Assembly (NCBI GenBank): GCA_004015825.1 | Contig: SAYS01000008.1 | Location: forward strand, 1 to 64,000 | DNA length: 64,000 bases | Direction of reading: 5' to 3' | Origin: Halovenus amylolytica | Lineage (GTDB): Archaea; Halobacteriota; Halobacteria; Halobacteriales; Haloarculaceae | Shown: one piece after another, positions 44,774 to 54,495 of the stretch | Position numbering within the stretch: the first letter of the stretch is position 1 | Layout of the letters: each line of letters opens with the position of its first letter | Made by a program: the position numbers and the translations under genes | Notes under the pieces: generated by a model | The model's database searches: none | Seen by the model: the letters and a program-made list of their open reading frames with translations, nothing else | Told to the model about the DNA's origin: nothing

Positions 44774-45604
44774 ATGAGTCTCAAATCGGAGATAGAGAAT
44801 CTGTGGGACCAGTACCAGAACGACGAGATCGGCGGCGAGACGAGCATCGAAGATCTGACGGTACTCTCGGACTTCCTGGACGCACTCGAAGACGGCGAGA
44901 TCCGGGCTGCCGAGAAACGTGACGGCGAGTGGCAGGCAAACGGCTGGGTCAAACAGGGTGTCCTCCTCAACTTCGGCATCAGGAACATCTCGGAGTACGA
45001 GTACGGCGACGTGAGCTACAACGACGTGCTCCCGCTCGCAGACACCGACGAGTACGGCGACCGTGGCTCGCGTAACACACCGAACGGCACGGTCGTCCGC
45101 CGGGGCGCATCCATCGGTGAGGACGTCATCATGATGAGTCCGTCCTTCGTCAACATCGGCGCACGCGTCGGCGACGGCACGCTCGTCGACTCCTGTGACA
45201 CTGTCGGCTCCTGTGCGCAGATCGGCGACAACGTGAAACTCGGCGCAAACACGCTGATCGGCGGCGTGCTCGAACCCGTCGAGGGCGCGCCGGTCGTCGT
45301 CGAGGACGACGTCTCGCTGGGCGCTGGCTGTCGGGTCACCTCCGGTTTCGTCGTCGGGGAGGGAAGCGTCGTCGGCGAGAACACGCTGCTGACCCCGCGA
45401 ATCCCTGTCTACGACCTCGTCGACGAGGAGATCATCTACGGCCATCTCCCGCCCGAACGGCGCGCATTCATCCGCTACGTCGAATCCTCGGTCGGCGACC
45501 ACGACCTCTTCGACGGTGGCGCGTACAAGCCAGCAGTCGTCGCGACCCACATCGAAGAAGAAACCCTCGAAGGAACCGAACGCGAGGACGCGCTCCGGGA
45601 GTAA
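44774..45604 (+). CDS. dapD: 2,3,4,5-tetrahydropyridine-2,6-dicarboxylate N-succinyltransferase
   Basis: A 276-residue left-handed beta-helix acyltransferase of the diaminopimelate/lysine pathway. FGIRNISEYEYGDVSYNDVL and VVRRGASIGEDVIMMSPSFV then NIGARVGDGTLVDSCDTVGS are family blocks, and hexapeptide repeats run to residue 210. It is divergent from mscS by about 100 bp. No other dap genes are in the window. An acetyltransferase variant is possible. Confidence 0.9.
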   Translation: MSLKSEIENLWDQYQNDEIGGETSIEDLTVLSDFLDALEDGEIRAAEKRDGEWQANGWVKQGVLLNFGIRNISEYEYGDVSYNDVLPLADTDEYGDRGSRNTPNGTVVRRGASIGEDVIMMSPSFVNIGARVGDGTLVDSCDTVGSCAQIGDNVKLGANTLIGGVLEPVEGAPVVVEDDVSLGAGCRVTSGFVVGEGSVVGENTLLTPRIPVYDLVDEEIIYGHLPPERRAFIRYVESSVGDHDLFDGGAYKPAVVATHIEEETLEGTEREDALRE

Positions 45605-45791
45605 GCCGAGACCCGTCCGTCCGGCATCGAAAGCCCTGCCACCCACTTCTGAGTCACCTATTTTAGGATCATATTAATATCTAACAAAAGGACATATGAA
45701 ATATATAACAAAGTACTAGTGAATACATCCATCCAATGAGGGGGGGCTACGAGACTGTCACACGCTCCACACACTCCTCCTTTCGATGCCC

Positions 45792-45941
45792 ATGTCAGAA
45801 TCAGCATCGCACCTCGGAACCTGTCCGTTCTGTGGATCACGGCTGAGCGCTGGCGCTGTGCTCATCGAGTACGAAGTCGACGACGAGACGCGAGCATTCG
45901 CCGAATGTTCCCAGTGCGACCAGCCTGTGCGACCGCAGTAG
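45792..45941 (+). CDS. 49-residue zinc-binding microprotein
   Basis: MSESASHLGTCPFCGSRLSA... has CPFC (residues 11-14) and CSQC (residues 39-42), a single zinc ribbon with an acidic middle. An ATG two codons upstream (45786) is also in frame. It is a conserved type of haloarchaeal small zinc-binding protein; function unknown. Confidence 0.65.
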   Translation: MSESASHLGTCPFCGSRLSAGAVLIEYEVDDETRAFAECSQCDQPVRPQ

Positions 45942-46008
45942 CCTGGGACTGAATCTACCGCACAGACGCCTTCCGAGCCGGCAGTTCGAACTCCGCCGTG
46001 GGGTATAA

Positions 46009-46203
46009 TTTCCGGAGGGGTGGACAGTCTGTCGTGCCATCCCGGTCGTCCTGTTGATCTCTGGATCCGGTGTCTCCGGGACCGCTTCCCGCTGGGAGGC
46101 GGTCAGCATCTGGCCGATTATCGCCCTCTCGATCGCCCTGCTCGTCGTCTACGAGGTCCGGTCGGGCTCTCTGGCCACGGTCGGAAGCCGTCGCTCACCG
46201 TAG
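46009..46203 (+). pseudogene. Membrane-protein C-terminal remnant
   Basis: An open stretch after the TAA at 46006 reads CRAIPVVLLISGSGVSGTAS then WPIIALSIALLVVYEVRSGS, a convincing transmembrane C-terminus ending in RRSP, but there is no plausible start codon. It appears to be a 5'-truncated gene fragment. Confidence 0.45.
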
Positions 46204-46222
46204 TACCCAGGGAGACGCCGTG

Positions 46223-46350
46223 TCAGGCTTCGACGCTGACCGACAGCACGTCGAGATCGCCAGTCACGGTGATCGTCGCGGTTCCGCGAGTCGATTCGAT
46301 GTCGAGTTCGATTCGCTCGGGATCGGTCGACACCACAGTCACCGTCGGAT
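46223..46350 (-). pseudogene. C-terminal remnant of a minus-strand gene
   Basis: Reading from about 46350 down gives DPTVTVVSTDPERIELDIES then TRGTATITVTGDLDVLSVSV ending EA, with good haloarchaeal codon use and a stop at 46223. The 5' part is missing where the M23 fragment begins. It looks like the tail of a beta-rich protein. Confidence 0.45.
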
Positions 46351-46688
46351 CCGGCTGGCTGGAGTACCGGACCTGGAAGATCGCCGGCAACTACGTCGTC
46401 ATCGAACACGAGACCGGCGAGTACAGCCTGCTCGCACATCTCCAGGAGAACAGTGTGACGGTCGAACCCGGCCAGGAGGTCCAGCGCGGTGAGGTCGTCG
46501 GTCGCTGTGGCAACTCCGGCAACTCCACCGAACCACACCTCCATTTCCAGCTCCAGGACCGACCGAGCTTCTGGTTTGCGGCCGGGCTGGTCCCCCGGTT
46601 CGCCGACACGGCTGTCGTCCGACCCGACGACCGGCGGGCCGACCACGACGTCTACGACGCTGGTGACTCGACCCGGACCCCCGGCTGA
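46350..46688 (+). pseudogene. M23 peptidase C-terminal fragment
   Basis: The frame encodes RTWKIAGNYVVIEHETGEYS, LLAHLQENSVTVEPGQEV and RGEVVGRCGNSGNSTEPHLH followed by FQL, the second half of an M23 (LytM/lysostaphin-like) metallopeptidase, including its H-x-H motif. The first zinc-binding motif (HxxGxD) and the start are missing. It abuts the minus-strand remnant directly, so a deletion or rearrangement joined them. Confidence 0.7.
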
Positions 46689-46726
46689 ACCGAAACTGTT
46701 CCGTACATAGAGCCCAATTTGGCTCC

Positions 46727-48061
46727 ATGGGTGGACACGACACCGGGAGTCCGTACGCACCACACACGCCCGCCGAGACGGCAGCGATGCTCGACGCTGT
46801 CGGCGCAGAGGCGGAAGCCGACCTGTTCGATATTCCGGATTCTGTCCGGTTCGACGGCGACTTTGGCATCGACGCCCGCAGCGAACAGGCTGTTCGTGCG
46901 GAGATCGGCGGACTGCTCGGTGACAACGACGCTCTCACGGAGTTTCTCGGCCGCGGCCAGTACGACCACTACGTCCCCTCGCTCGTGGATCATCTCGCCG
47001 ACCGCCAGGAGTTTCTCTCCTCGTACACGCAGTACCAGCCCGAGGTCGCACAGGGATTCCTGCAGGCTCTCTTCGAGTTTCAGTCGATGCTCGTCGAACT
47101 GACCGGACTCGGCGTCGCGAACTGCTCGCTGTACGACGCCGCGACCGCGCTCGGCGAGACGGCGACGCTCGCGACCCGTGTCCGCGAGACGAGTGGTTCG
47201 ACGGTACTCGTTCCCGACCACCTCCAGGCCGGGAAACGAGGAGTGCTCGACAATTACGCCGACGGGGCAGATCTCACAGTCGAATCCTATCCGATGGAGG
47301 ACGGCGCTGTCGATACCGACGCGCTCGCAGAGTTGGCCGACGAGGAGACGGTGCTCGTCTACGCGGAGAGTCCGACAGTCAGGGGTGTCATCGAGGAGTC
47401 ACTGGCCGAGATCGGGACGATCGCCGAAGCGAACGACGCCATGTTCTGTCTGGGCTCCGATCCCGTCGCGCTGTCGGTGCTCGAAGTCCCGGCCGACGTC
47501 GGGGTCGATACGGTGATCGGTGACGCCGCGTCGCTGGGGTTAGGAACAGCTTACGGGATGGGACTCGGGATGTTCGCTACTCGCGAGGCGTATCTCCGGC
47601 AGGTCCCCGGTCGACTCGTCGGTGTGGGCGAAGATGGCTCCGGTCGGAGAGCATTTACACTCACCCTCCAGACCCGGGAACAGCACATCCGCCGGGAGCG
47701 GGCCACGAGCAACATCTGCACGAACCAGGCCTGGGTGGCGCTCCGGACCGCGATCCACGCCGCCTCGCTCGGTCCCGAGGGGCTCGTCGAACTCGCACGG
47801 GACTGTATCACGAACGCAGACTCACTCGCTGCCCAGATCGACGATATCTCGGGCATCAAAGCACCGGTCCACGACCGCCACCACTTCCGGGAGTTTCTCG
47901 CCCGGACCGACCAGCCAGCGCCAGCGATCGTGGACGACCTCCTCGATCGTGGCTTCGCCGTCCACGCCGTCGACGACCACCTGCTCGGGGTGTGTGTCAC
48001 TGATACGAACGCGCACGTGAAGGCCGATCTCGTCGCTGCAATGGAAGAGGTGGCACGATGA
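46727..48061 (+). CDS. gcvPA: Glycine dehydrogenase (decarboxylating) subunit 1
   Basis: A 444-residue alpha subunit of the P-protein of the glycine cleavage system. [20 protein letters not shown] is the family start, and [20 protein letters not shown] then [20 protein letters not shown] the N-terminal core. [20 protein letters not shown] and [20 protein letters not shown] are conserved. It lacks the PLP lysine, which is on the beta subunit. Its stop overlaps the gcvPB ATG by 4 bp. GcvT and GcvH are not adjacent. Confidence 0.95.
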   Translation: MGGHDTGSPYAPHTPAETAAMLDAVGAEAEADLFDIPDSVRFDGDFGIDARSEQAVRAEIGGLLGDNDALTEFLGRGQYDHYVPSLVDHLADRQEFLSSYTQYQPEVAQGFLQALFEFQSMLVELTGLGVANCSLYDAATALGETATLATRVRETSGSTVLVPDHLQAGKRGVLDNYADGADLTVESYPMEDGAVDTDALAELADEETVLVYAESPTVRGVIEESLAEIGTIAEANDAMFCLGSDPVALSVLEVPADVGVDTVIGDAASLGLGTAYGMGLGMFATREAYLRQVPGRLVGVGEDGSGRRAFTLTLQTREQHIRRERATSNICTNQAWVALRTAIHAASLGPEGLVELARDCITNADSLAAQIDDISGIKAPVHDRHHFREFLARTDQPAPAIVDDLLDRGFAVHAVDDHLLGVCVTDTNAHVKADLVAAMEEVAR

Positions 48062-49512
48062 GTGACGAGCAGCAACCGGACGACAAACCGGGGGATACGC
48101 TCCAGTACGACCAGGCCCGCTGGAGCGAGGACGACCAGTACGAACCACTGCTCTCGGAGAAGAACAGCCGCGAGGTCGACGTCGAGACGCCACTTCCGGA
48201 CGATCTGACACGGGATTCGCTGGAACTGCCCGACCTCTCGGAGCCAGAACTCGCGCGTCACTACACGCGTCTCTCACAGATGAACTACGGCGTCGAGAGC
48301 GGACCCTTCCCACTCGGGTCGTGTACGATGAAGTACAACCCCAAGTTCACCGAGGACCTCGCAGCGCGACCCGAGGCAGCAGTCCACCCGGATCGACCCG
48401 ACGAGACGATCCAGGGGACACTGGGACTGTACGCGACGCTGTCGGAGTATCTCGGGAAAATCGGCGGGATGGATGCAGTGACACTCCAGCCGCCGGCGGG
48501 GGCGGCCGGCGAGTACACCGGCGTCCTGATTGCGAAAGCCTACCACGAACACAACGGTGCGGATCGCTCGGAGATCATCGTCCCCGACAGTGCCCACGGA
48601 ACCAACTTCGCGAGTGCGGCACTCGCTGGCTTCGATGTCGTCGAACTCCCCAGCGGCGAGGACGGCCGCGTCGATCTGGATGCACTCGCAGCGGCCATTG
48701 GCGACGACACCGCCCTGCTCATGCTGACGAACCCCAACACGCTGGGGCTGTTCGAACGTGAGATCGAGGCCATCTCCGAACTGGTCCACGACGCCGGCGG
48801 ACTGCTCTACTACGACGGCGCGAACCTGAACGCGCTGCTCGGCCAGGCCCGGCCGGGCGATATGGGTTTCGACATCATGCACTACAACGTCCACAAGACG
48901 TTCGCGACGCCCCACGGCGGCGGCGGTCCCGGTGCAGGACCAGTCGGTGTCGTCGAGGAACTCGACGAGTTCCTCCCGGCACCCCGCGTTCGGGAGACCG
49001 GTGGTGGCTACGAACTGTTCGAACCAGCACAGACGATCGGGAAAGTCCACGGCTTCCAGGGCAACTGGCTCGTCCTGATCAAAGCCTGTGCCTACATCGC
49101 CCGCCTCGGTGACGAGGGACTGGCCGACGCGAGCGCGAAGGCAGTCCTGAACGCGAACTACCTCGCCGAGCAGACAGCGTACGAGGTGCCGTTCGGACCG
49201 TTCCACCACGAGTTCGTCGCCAGCGCGGGCGAGCAAGATGCTGCCGACGTGGCCAAGCGGATGCTCGACTACGGTGTCCACCCGCCGACGACGAAGTGGC
49301 CCGAGATCGTCCCGGAGGCGCTGATGACCGAACCGACCGAAATCGAGAACAAACGGACGCTCGATCAGCTCGCCGCGGCGTTCAACGCGGTCGCCGACGA
49401 GGACGACGAGACACTCGAAACCGCGCCAGAACGGACGAGTGCCCGCCGAATCGACCAGGTCAGCGCTGCCCGGAATCCGCGACTCTCCTGGCAGGCACTC
49501 GACAACGAGTAG
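48058..49512 (+). CDS. gcvPB: Glycine dehydrogenase (decarboxylating) subunit 2
   Basis: A 484-residue PLP-binding subunit of the P-protein. [52 protein letters not shown] and the PLP-lysine block [20 protein letters not shown] (about residues 279-298) are all present. It forms the heterotetramer with GcvPA and decarboxylates glycine. Confidence 0.96.
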   Translation: MSDEQQPDDKPGDTLQYDQARWSEDDQYEPLLSEKNSREVDVETPLPDDLTRDSLELPDLSEPELARHYTRLSQMNYGVESGPFPLGSCTMKYNPKFTEDLAARPEAAVHPDRPDETIQGTLGLYATLSEYLGKIGGMDAVTLQPPAGAAGEYTGVLIAKAYHEHNGADRSEIIVPDSAHGTNFASAALAGFDVVELPSGEDGRVDLDALAAAIGDDTALLMLTNPNTLGLFEREIEAISELVHDAGGLLYYDGANLNALLGQARPGDMGFDIMHYNVHKTFATPHGGGGPGAGPVGVVEELDEFLPAPRVRETGGGYELFEPAQTIGKVHGFQGNWLVLIKACAYIARLGDEGLADASAKAVLNANYLAEQTAYEVPFGPFHHEFVASAGEQDAADVAKRMLDYGVHPPTTKWPEIVPEALMTEPTEIENKRTLDQLAAAFNAVADEDDETLETAPERTSARRIDQVSAARNPRLSWQALDNE

Positions 49513-49531
49513 GCCGCAAAATCAGCCAGCG

Positions 49532-49900
49532 TCACTCGACGATCGCTACGATCTGTTCGGCGAGTTCGGTGTAGTGTTCGGTGCCAGTCCCCTTCCGGAC
49601 GACACCAGCCAGATCCGCCCCGTCGGACTGGATATCGTTTCCGTCCGCCGCAGTAAAGAGAAAGACTGGCCGGTCGGGCGTTTCGTCGTGGATCTGTTCG
49701 GCGAGTTCGATGCCGTTGATCTTCGGCATTCGCAGATCGCTTACGATACAGTCGAACGAGCCCGCCTGCTCGATTGCCCTCACGGGGTCTTGCTCGGTCG
49801 TGACGGAGATCTGCTCGCTCTCCCGTTCGAGAAACGTCTCGGTGAGATCCAGCATGTCGGTCTCCTCGTCGACGACGAGGACCGTTATCTCCTCGTCCAT
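49532..49900 (-). CDS. Single-domain response regulator
   Basis: A 122-residue receiver: VLVVDEETDML at the acidic pocket, phospho-acceptor CIVSDLRMPKINGIELAE, then VFLFTAADG and a Lys in VVRKGTG. No output domain. The ATG at 49900 gives MDEEITVLVVDEE, two bases after the stop of the upstream zinc microprotein gene (49903), so the two are likely co-transcribed. Confidence 0.9.
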   Translation of the reverse strand: MDEEITVLVVDEETDMLDLTETFLERESEQISVTTEQDPVRAIEQAGSFDCIVSDLRMPKINGIELAEQIHDETPDRPVFLFTAADGNDIQSDGADLAGVVRKGTGTEHYTELAEQIVAIVE

Positions 49901-49902
49901 CG

Positions 49903-50061
49903 TCAGGCTGTGCTCGTATCGACAGCACCGTCGATTCTGACGAACCCGTAGCCACAGTCGACACAGCGCCACTTCACTTTCTCCCCCAGGTGAACCATTG
50001 TGCTTGCTGCGCGATAGAACTCCTCGGAGTCACACTCCGGACAGTCCTGATGCAGTTCCAT
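49903..50061 (-). CDS. 52-residue zinc-ribbon protein
   Basis: MELHQDCPECDSEEFYRAAS has CPEC at residues 7-10, and WRCVDCGYGF has CVDC at 33-36, giving one zinc ribbon. Two bases separate its TGA from the ATG of the response regulator gene, suggesting an operon. The family is unnamed here; possible adaptor in signalling, but this is inference. Confidence 0.65.
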   Translation of the reverse strand: MELHQDCPECDSEEFYRAASTMVHLGEKVKWRCVDCGYGFVRIDGAVDTSTA

Positions 50062-50149
50062 ACTCCCTGTTTGTGTCTTCTCGGATATAGTGAGTTCGGT
50101 TCCTGCAATGTGGCCGCACAGTTACTATCCTGGATCACGAACGTTCGGT

Positions 50150-50320
50150 ATGACTCGACAAACGACACGGTGTGACCGCTGTGGTTACCGCGTTCGCTGG
50201 AACCCGGAGACGCGCGAGGGTCCGACGGTGTTTTTCGAGGAGGGCTGCTGTCCGAGCTGTGGCAAATCGTTCGAGGACCGCGCGCCTGTCTCCGCTCGTC
50301 GCGGCTCGAAACGGCGCTAA
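50150..50320 (+). CDS. 56-residue zinc-ribbon protein
   Basis: MTRQTTRCDRCGYRVRWNPE with CDRC (residues 8-11) and CPSC (34-37), then a basic tail ending SKRR. The ATG at 50150 is chosen as it starts the zinc ribbon compactly; the frame is open upstream. It lies just before palindromic element D. Function unknown. Confidence 0.6.
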   Translation: MTRQTTRCDRCGYRVRWNPETREGPTVFFEEGCCPSCGKSFEDRAPVSARRGSKRR

Positions 50321-50333
50321 ACTGTCCGAACTG

Positions 50334-50413
50334 ATACTGTCGGCTGTACATTCGTGAAGATATTCGCCACCCCGGGGTGGCGACAGTGCTCACGTTCTTA
50401 CAGCCGACAGTAT
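50334..50413 (+). repeat. 80 bp palindromic element, complete copy D
   Basis: Arms ATACTGTCGGCTGTA and TACAGCCGACAGTAT pair perfectly, and the core CGCCACCCCGGGGTGGCG is an 18 bp perfect palindrome. Compared with copy C the arms differ at three positions, each compensated on the other side. TG precedes and GA follows. Confidence 0.85.
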
Positions 50414-50438
50414 GACTGTTATTCTACCAGTAACGATT

Positions 50439-50455
50439 TACAACCGACGGTATGA
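50439..50455 (+). repeat. Extra right-end fragment of the palindromic element
   Basis: TACAACCGACGGTATGA repeats the right end of copy D (TACAGCCGACAGTATGA) with two changes, 38 bp downstream. The ATG in it is the first start codon of the nucleotidyltransferase gene. Confidence 0.6.
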
Positions 50456-51642
50456 CTCGTAGTATGCAGACTGTCATTCTCGCGGCCGGACAGGGGACGC
50501 GGATGCGACCCCTGACTGACTCGCTCCCGAAACCGATGCTGCCGGTCGCCGGCAAACCGCTCGTCGCTCACGCTGCCGACAGGGCAGTCGAGGGCAACTC
50601 CGAGGAACTGATCGTCGTCGTCGGCTACGAGGCCGACGAGATCCGGTCGTATTTCGACGACGAGTACCGCGGTGTCCCAGTAACCTTCGCGACACAGACC
50701 GAACAGCGCGGGACCGCCGACGCCGTCCGGGCCGCACGCGAGTATCTCGACGGCCCATTTACTGTGCTCAACGGCGACGTCCTCTACGACGACAGCGTGC
50801 TCGAACTCTTCGAGAGCGGCCCGTCGATCGCCGCGATGGAAGTCGACGATCCCACATCCTACGGCGTACTCTCGACGGCCGACGGGCTCGTCACCGACAT
50901 CGTCGAGAAGCCGGACGACCCGCCCTCCTCGCTGGCCAACGCCGGGGCCTACCAGTTCCCCGCCGAGGCCCGTGAGTGGCTGGATGTCGGCGAGTCCGAA
51001 CGCGGCGAGTACGAACTGACGGACGTCCTCGACCGGACAATCGCGGAGTACGACGTCACACCGATCGAACTCGACCGCTGGCTCGACGTCGGCCGTCCCT
51101 GGGAACTGCTCGAAGCCAACGAGTGGCTGCTCGACGGTCTCGACCGACTGCTCGACGGTGAGGTCGCAGATGATGCGATCATCCGGGGGAACGTCGTCGT
51201 CGAGGATGGCGCGACCGTCGAACCAGGAACGGTCATCGAGGGACCAGCCCTCGTGCGATCTGGTGCCACTGTCGGACCGAACGCCTACGTCCGCGGGCGA
51301 ACGCTGGTCGACGAAAACGCGAAAATCGGCCACAACGTCGAGATCAAAAACAGCGTCGTCATGACTGGGGCGACGATCCCCCATCTCTCGTATATCGGCG
51401 ACAGCGTCCTCGGACAGAACGTCAACCTCGGTGCCGGGACGAAGGTCGCGAACCTCCGTCACGACCACGAGGACGTCCGGATCACGGTCAAAGGCGATCG
51501 TGTCTCGACAGGGCGCCGGAAGTTCGGCGTCGTCCTCGGCGACGACGTCAAGACCGGGATCAACACGAGTCTGAACCCGGGCGTCGTCCTCTCGACCGGC
51601 GCACAGACCGAGGCCGGCGAGTCCGTGACCACAGACCGGTAG
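50452..51642 (+). CDS. Sugar-1-phosphate nucleotidylyltransferase (GlmU-like, bifunctional)
   Basis: A 396-residue protein: nucleotidyltransferase domain (VILAAGQGTRMRPLTDSLPK, about residues 8-27) followed by a left-handed beta-helix acyltransferase-like domain (from about 250; VRGRTLVDENAKIGHNVEIK). This matches archaeal GlmU-type UDP-GlcNAc pyrophosphorylase/acetyltransferases, though the sugar is not certain. An ATG at 50464 (MQTVILAAGQG) is the more usual family start; the ATG at 50452 lies in a repeat fragment. Acts in cell-envelope glycan precursor supply. Confidence 0.9.
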   Translation: MTRSMQTVILAAGQGTRMRPLTDSLPKPMLPVAGKPLVAHAADRAVEGNSEELIVVVGYEADEIRSYFDDEYRGVPVTFATQTEQRGTADAVRAAREYLDGPFTVLNGDVLYDDSVLELFESGPSIAAMEVDDPTSYGVLSTADGLVTDIVEKPDDPPSSLANAGAYQFPAEAREWLDVGESERGEYELTDVLDRTIAEYDVTPIELDRWLDVGRPWELLEANEWLLDGLDRLLDGEVADDAIIRGNVVVEDGATVEPGTVIEGPALVRSGATVGPNAYVRGRTLVDENAKIGHNVEIKNSVVMTGATIPHLSYIGDSVLGQNVNLGAGTKVANLRHDHEDVRITVKGDRVSTGRRKFGVVLGDDVKTGINTSLNPGVVLSTGAQTEAGESVTTDR

Positions 51643-51649
51643 CCACCCG

Positions 51650-52204
51650 ATGGCTGCCCTCCGCCTGCGTCAGTACGATCCACGGGATTGCGACGCAGTC
51701 TGGCAACTGCACGAACGAGCGATGCGTGCGGTCGGTACCGACCCGTCCGATATCCCGGGGACCGATGATCTCCGGACGATCGGATCGACCTACCTCGACG
51801 GCGGTGGCGATTTCCTCGTCGGTGTCTGTGAGGACGAACTGGCACTGGAGGCCGGGACAGCATCGCCACCCGAAACCTTCGACGGGACGCTTGTCGCGAT
51901 GGGTGGATTCCTCCCGAGCGAGGCAGGACACGACGACGAGCGAACCGTCGCTGGCGCGGCGGAACTCCATCGGATGCGTGTCGCCCCCGATTTTCAGGGC
52001 CGTGGATACGGTCGACAGCTTCTCGGGGCACTCGAACGACGGGCAGCGGCCGCCGGGTTCAAGGTTGCACTGGCGACGACCGCGCGCAGACAGAAACGCG
52101 CCCAGGAGTTCTATGCGGCTGCTGGCTACCGGGCAGTCGACCGGTCGACTTTCGGCGAGTACGAACTCGTCCACTTCGAAAAACGCCTGCGAAACCAGGA
52201 TTGA
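51650..52204 (+). CDS. GNAT family N-acetyltransferase
   Basis: A 184-residue acetyltransferase. LRLRQYDPRDCDAVWQLHER is the N-terminal strand-helix, and HRMRVAPDFQGRGYGRQLLG (about residues 106-125) is the acetyl-CoA motif A (Q-x-x-G-x-G/A). RAQEFYAAAGYRAVDR is motif B. Seven bases from the nucleotidyltransferase stop, so likely co-transcribed. Substrate unknown. Confidence 0.9.
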   Translation: MAALRLRQYDPRDCDAVWQLHERAMRAVGTDPSDIPGTDDLRTIGSTYLDGGGDFLVGVCEDELALEAGTASPPETFDGTLVAMGGFLPSEAGHDDERTVAGAAELHRMRVAPDFQGRGYGRQLLGALERRAAAAGFKVALATTARRQKRAQEFYAAAGYRAVDRSTFGEYELVHFEKRLRNQD

Positions 52205-52364
52205 TATTTTCGTCCTTTGCGTATCTTTATTGATACTGATCTTACGGCCACAACGGATAAATGAGTCCAATACATCTTTTTTTCCGAGTTCAACACCTGG
52301 TGAAAGACCAGTTCTGTTATCAAGCATTACAAATGATCTATACGACTGGATTCGAGGGATCGGT

Positions 52365-52907
52365 ATGAGAGGGCAGACAACGCTCGATTTTGCGATCGGA
52401 ATCAGCATTTTTCTGGCGGTCATCATCACGATATTTTCGTTCGCACCTGGCATCCTGACACCGTTTACCGTGACGGGGCAGTCGGACGCAGTCACCGTCG
52501 ACCGGACGGCTGATTATCTCGTACAGGATGCACTCGGCAGCCCGGAACAACCGTACAAGCTCGATCGGGGGTGTACGGTCGCCTTCTTCGACCGTAGCGC
52601 CGACGAGTACCCCGACGATCCGTTCGGTGACGACTGTCGGTACGAGAACGAGACGCTGACCAACCAGACCGGATTGCCGCCGACGGCCACAGTGAATATC
52701 ACAATTCTGGGGAACACGTCGGAGAATGGACAGGTCCTGGATCAGCTATACTGGGATACCAATACTCGCACGCTGACCGAGACACGGAGCGGCAACACCA
52801 CGCTCGCGATCGGGGACGAGGTCGAAACAGAGCGTTCGACCACGACGGCGACGCGGGTCGTCACACTTCACGAACAGGATGTCGTCGTCAGGGTGGTGGT
52901 TTCCTGA
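52365..52907 (+). CDS. Pilin-like secreted protein (DUF7287-like)
   Basis: A 180-residue protein whose N-terminus MRGQTTLDFAIGISIFLAVI is a type IV pilin-like hydrophobic helix preceded by a short basic leader, followed by an Asn/Thr-rich soluble domain with Cys pairs (GCTVAFF, DDCRYEN). First gene of five overlapping genes; TGATG joins it to the next. Domain naming is from memory of the haloarchaeal DUF72xx group, so moderate. Confidence 0.75.
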   Translation: MRGQTTLDFAIGISIFLAVIITIFSFAPGILTPFTVTGQSDAVTVDRTADYLVQDALGSPEQPYKLDRGCTVAFFDRSADEYPDDPFGDDCRYENETLTNQTGLPPTATVNITILGNTSENGQVLDQLYWDTNTRTLTETRSGNTTLAIGDEVETERSTTTATRVVTLHEQDVVVRVVVS

Positions 52908-53554
52908 TGCGCCGACCGCCAGACGAGCAGACGGAACGGGGCCAGGCCCACACGCTGGAATCTGTCGTCGGGGCCGTCATCCTGTTGACTGCCATCGCAT
53001 TCGCGCTGCAGGTTACGATCGTGACGCCGCTTTCGGCCAGTACGTCCAGCCAGCACATCGAGAGCCAGCAACGATCCGTCGCACAGGGCGTTCTCGCCAA
53101 CGCAGCTGACAACGGTGCCCTGCAGGAAGCAGTTCTCTACTGGAACGAGACGGCGGGGACCTTCCACAATACCCCAGTTCAGCGATTTTACACCAACGAT
53201 CCTCCGGACAACAGGTTCGGGAATATGCTCTCCCGGGCGTTCACCGAGGAAGGTATCGCGTACAACGTGCGCGTCTACTACCAGACGACAAACGTCTCGA
53301 CGCGTACCGAAATCAACGAACGACTGATGATCTCACAGGGGACACCCAGCGACAACGCCGTCTCGGCGACGCGGACAATTGTGCTCCGCAACGACGACCA
53401 TCTCGTCGACGAGGACGGCTCGCTCAACGAGACGACCGTCCGTGAGGCCGACAATTTCTACATCAGAAATGCACACACAGACGCCAGTGGTGCCGGCGAC
53501 GGGAACGGACTGTACAACGTCGTCCAGGTAGAGGTGATCGCATGGCGGATCTAG
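52907..53554 (+). CDS. Pilin-like secreted protein (DUF7288-like)
   Basis: A 215-residue protein with a basic leader (RRPPDEQTERGQAHTLESVV) and a hydrophobic helix (GAVILLTAIAFALQVTIV, about residues 22-40), then a soluble domain rich in Asn and Thr (FYTNDPPDNRFGNMLSRAF). It overlaps its neighbours by 1 and 13 bp, so it is translated together with them. Confidence 0.75.
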   Translation: MRRPPDEQTERGQAHTLESVVGAVILLTAIAFALQVTIVTPLSASTSSQHIESQQRSVAQGVLANAADNGALQEAVLYWNETAGTFHNTPVQRFYTNDPPDNRFGNMLSRAFTEEGIAYNVRVYYQTTNVSTRTEINERLMISQGTPSDNAVSATRTIVLRNDDHLVDEDGSLNETTVREADNFYIRNAHTDASGAGDGNGLYNVVQVEVIAWRI

Positions 53555-54495
53555 GCCACCGTTCCCGGTCCCGGAGCCGTGGCCAGCTCATTCTGGTGAC
53601 GGCGCTGGCACTGGCTGCGATTTTCCTCGGGCTCGCGGTGATCGTCAACTCCGCGATCTTTACGGAGAATCTCGCAACGCGAAACGAGAACGTCGAATCC
53701 ACGGAGGCACTCGAATACCGCCACAGCGTTACACAGTATATGGGTGAGATCGTCGAGTTCGCGAACGAACACAACAACAGCCAGTACGACTATATCGAGC
53801 GAAACGTCTCGGACGGAACTGCGGATGCCAGCCTCTACACCAGTATTCAGCAGGCAGAAGACGGGGCAGGGCTCTCGCTCGAGAAGGTTGGAGATAGAGA
53901 GGGTGCTCGGATCTATCAGACCGACGGGAGTACGTTCGAAGACAACGACACCAACGAAGACTGGACACTCGTCACGGACGTCGAGACCACCCGCGCGTTC
54001 ACGATGAACGTCTCGTCGATCTCCGGCTCGTTCGAAGTGATCGCGGACGATGGTACCGACGAGTGGAGCATCACCGTTACCGACGACGATCTCAACGTAA
54101 CGAATCCTGCCGGAACGAGCGAAACGTGCGACTATTCCAGCCTCGACTCGCTCGATATTACCGGTGCGACAGTCAACGGGGAGCCCTGTCCCGCACTCGT
54201 CGATACCGGAGACGGTGAATCGATGCGGCTGGCGGACGCACTGGATGACGAGTATCGAATCGAATTCGAAGATGGTGACGCGATCCAGGGCAATTACAGC
54301 CTCGTGGTCGCGGGCAGCAATCTCGACGATGCAGGCACTATCCAGACGAATCGTAACTATTCCGCGGTCGACGGGCCGGGTACCGGTCCGTACGTTCGGC
54401 CAGCGATGTACAGCGCGCGGTTCGAGCTGGAGTACGAAACGCCGCGTGTACTCTACGAGACAGATATTACCGTCGCACCGGGTGAGTCACCATGA
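53542..54495 (+). CDS. Pilin-like secreted protein (DUF7261-like)
   Basis: A 317-residue protein. A basic leader (HRSRSRSRGQLILVTALALA) runs into a hydrophobic helix (to about residue 37). The body has VESTEALEYRHSVTQYMGEI and Ig-like stretches with one Cys pair (TCDY, EPCPA). It starts within the last 13 bp of the previous gene and overlaps the next by 4 bp. Confidence 0.72.
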   Translation: MADLGHRSRSRSRGQLILVTALALAAIFLGLAVIVNSAIFTENLATRNENVESTEALEYRHSVTQYMGEIVEFANEHNNSQYDYIERNVSDGTADASLYTSIQQAEDGAGLSLEKVGDREGARIYQTDGSTFEDNDTNEDWTLVTDVETTRAFTMNVSSISGSFEVIADDGTDEWSITVTDDDLNVTNPAGTSETCDYSSLDSLDITGATVNGEPCPALVDTGDGESMRLADALDDEYRIEFEDGDAIQGNYSLVVAGSNLDDAGTIQTNRNYSAVDGPGTGPYVRPAMYSARFELEYETPRVLYETDITVAPGESP

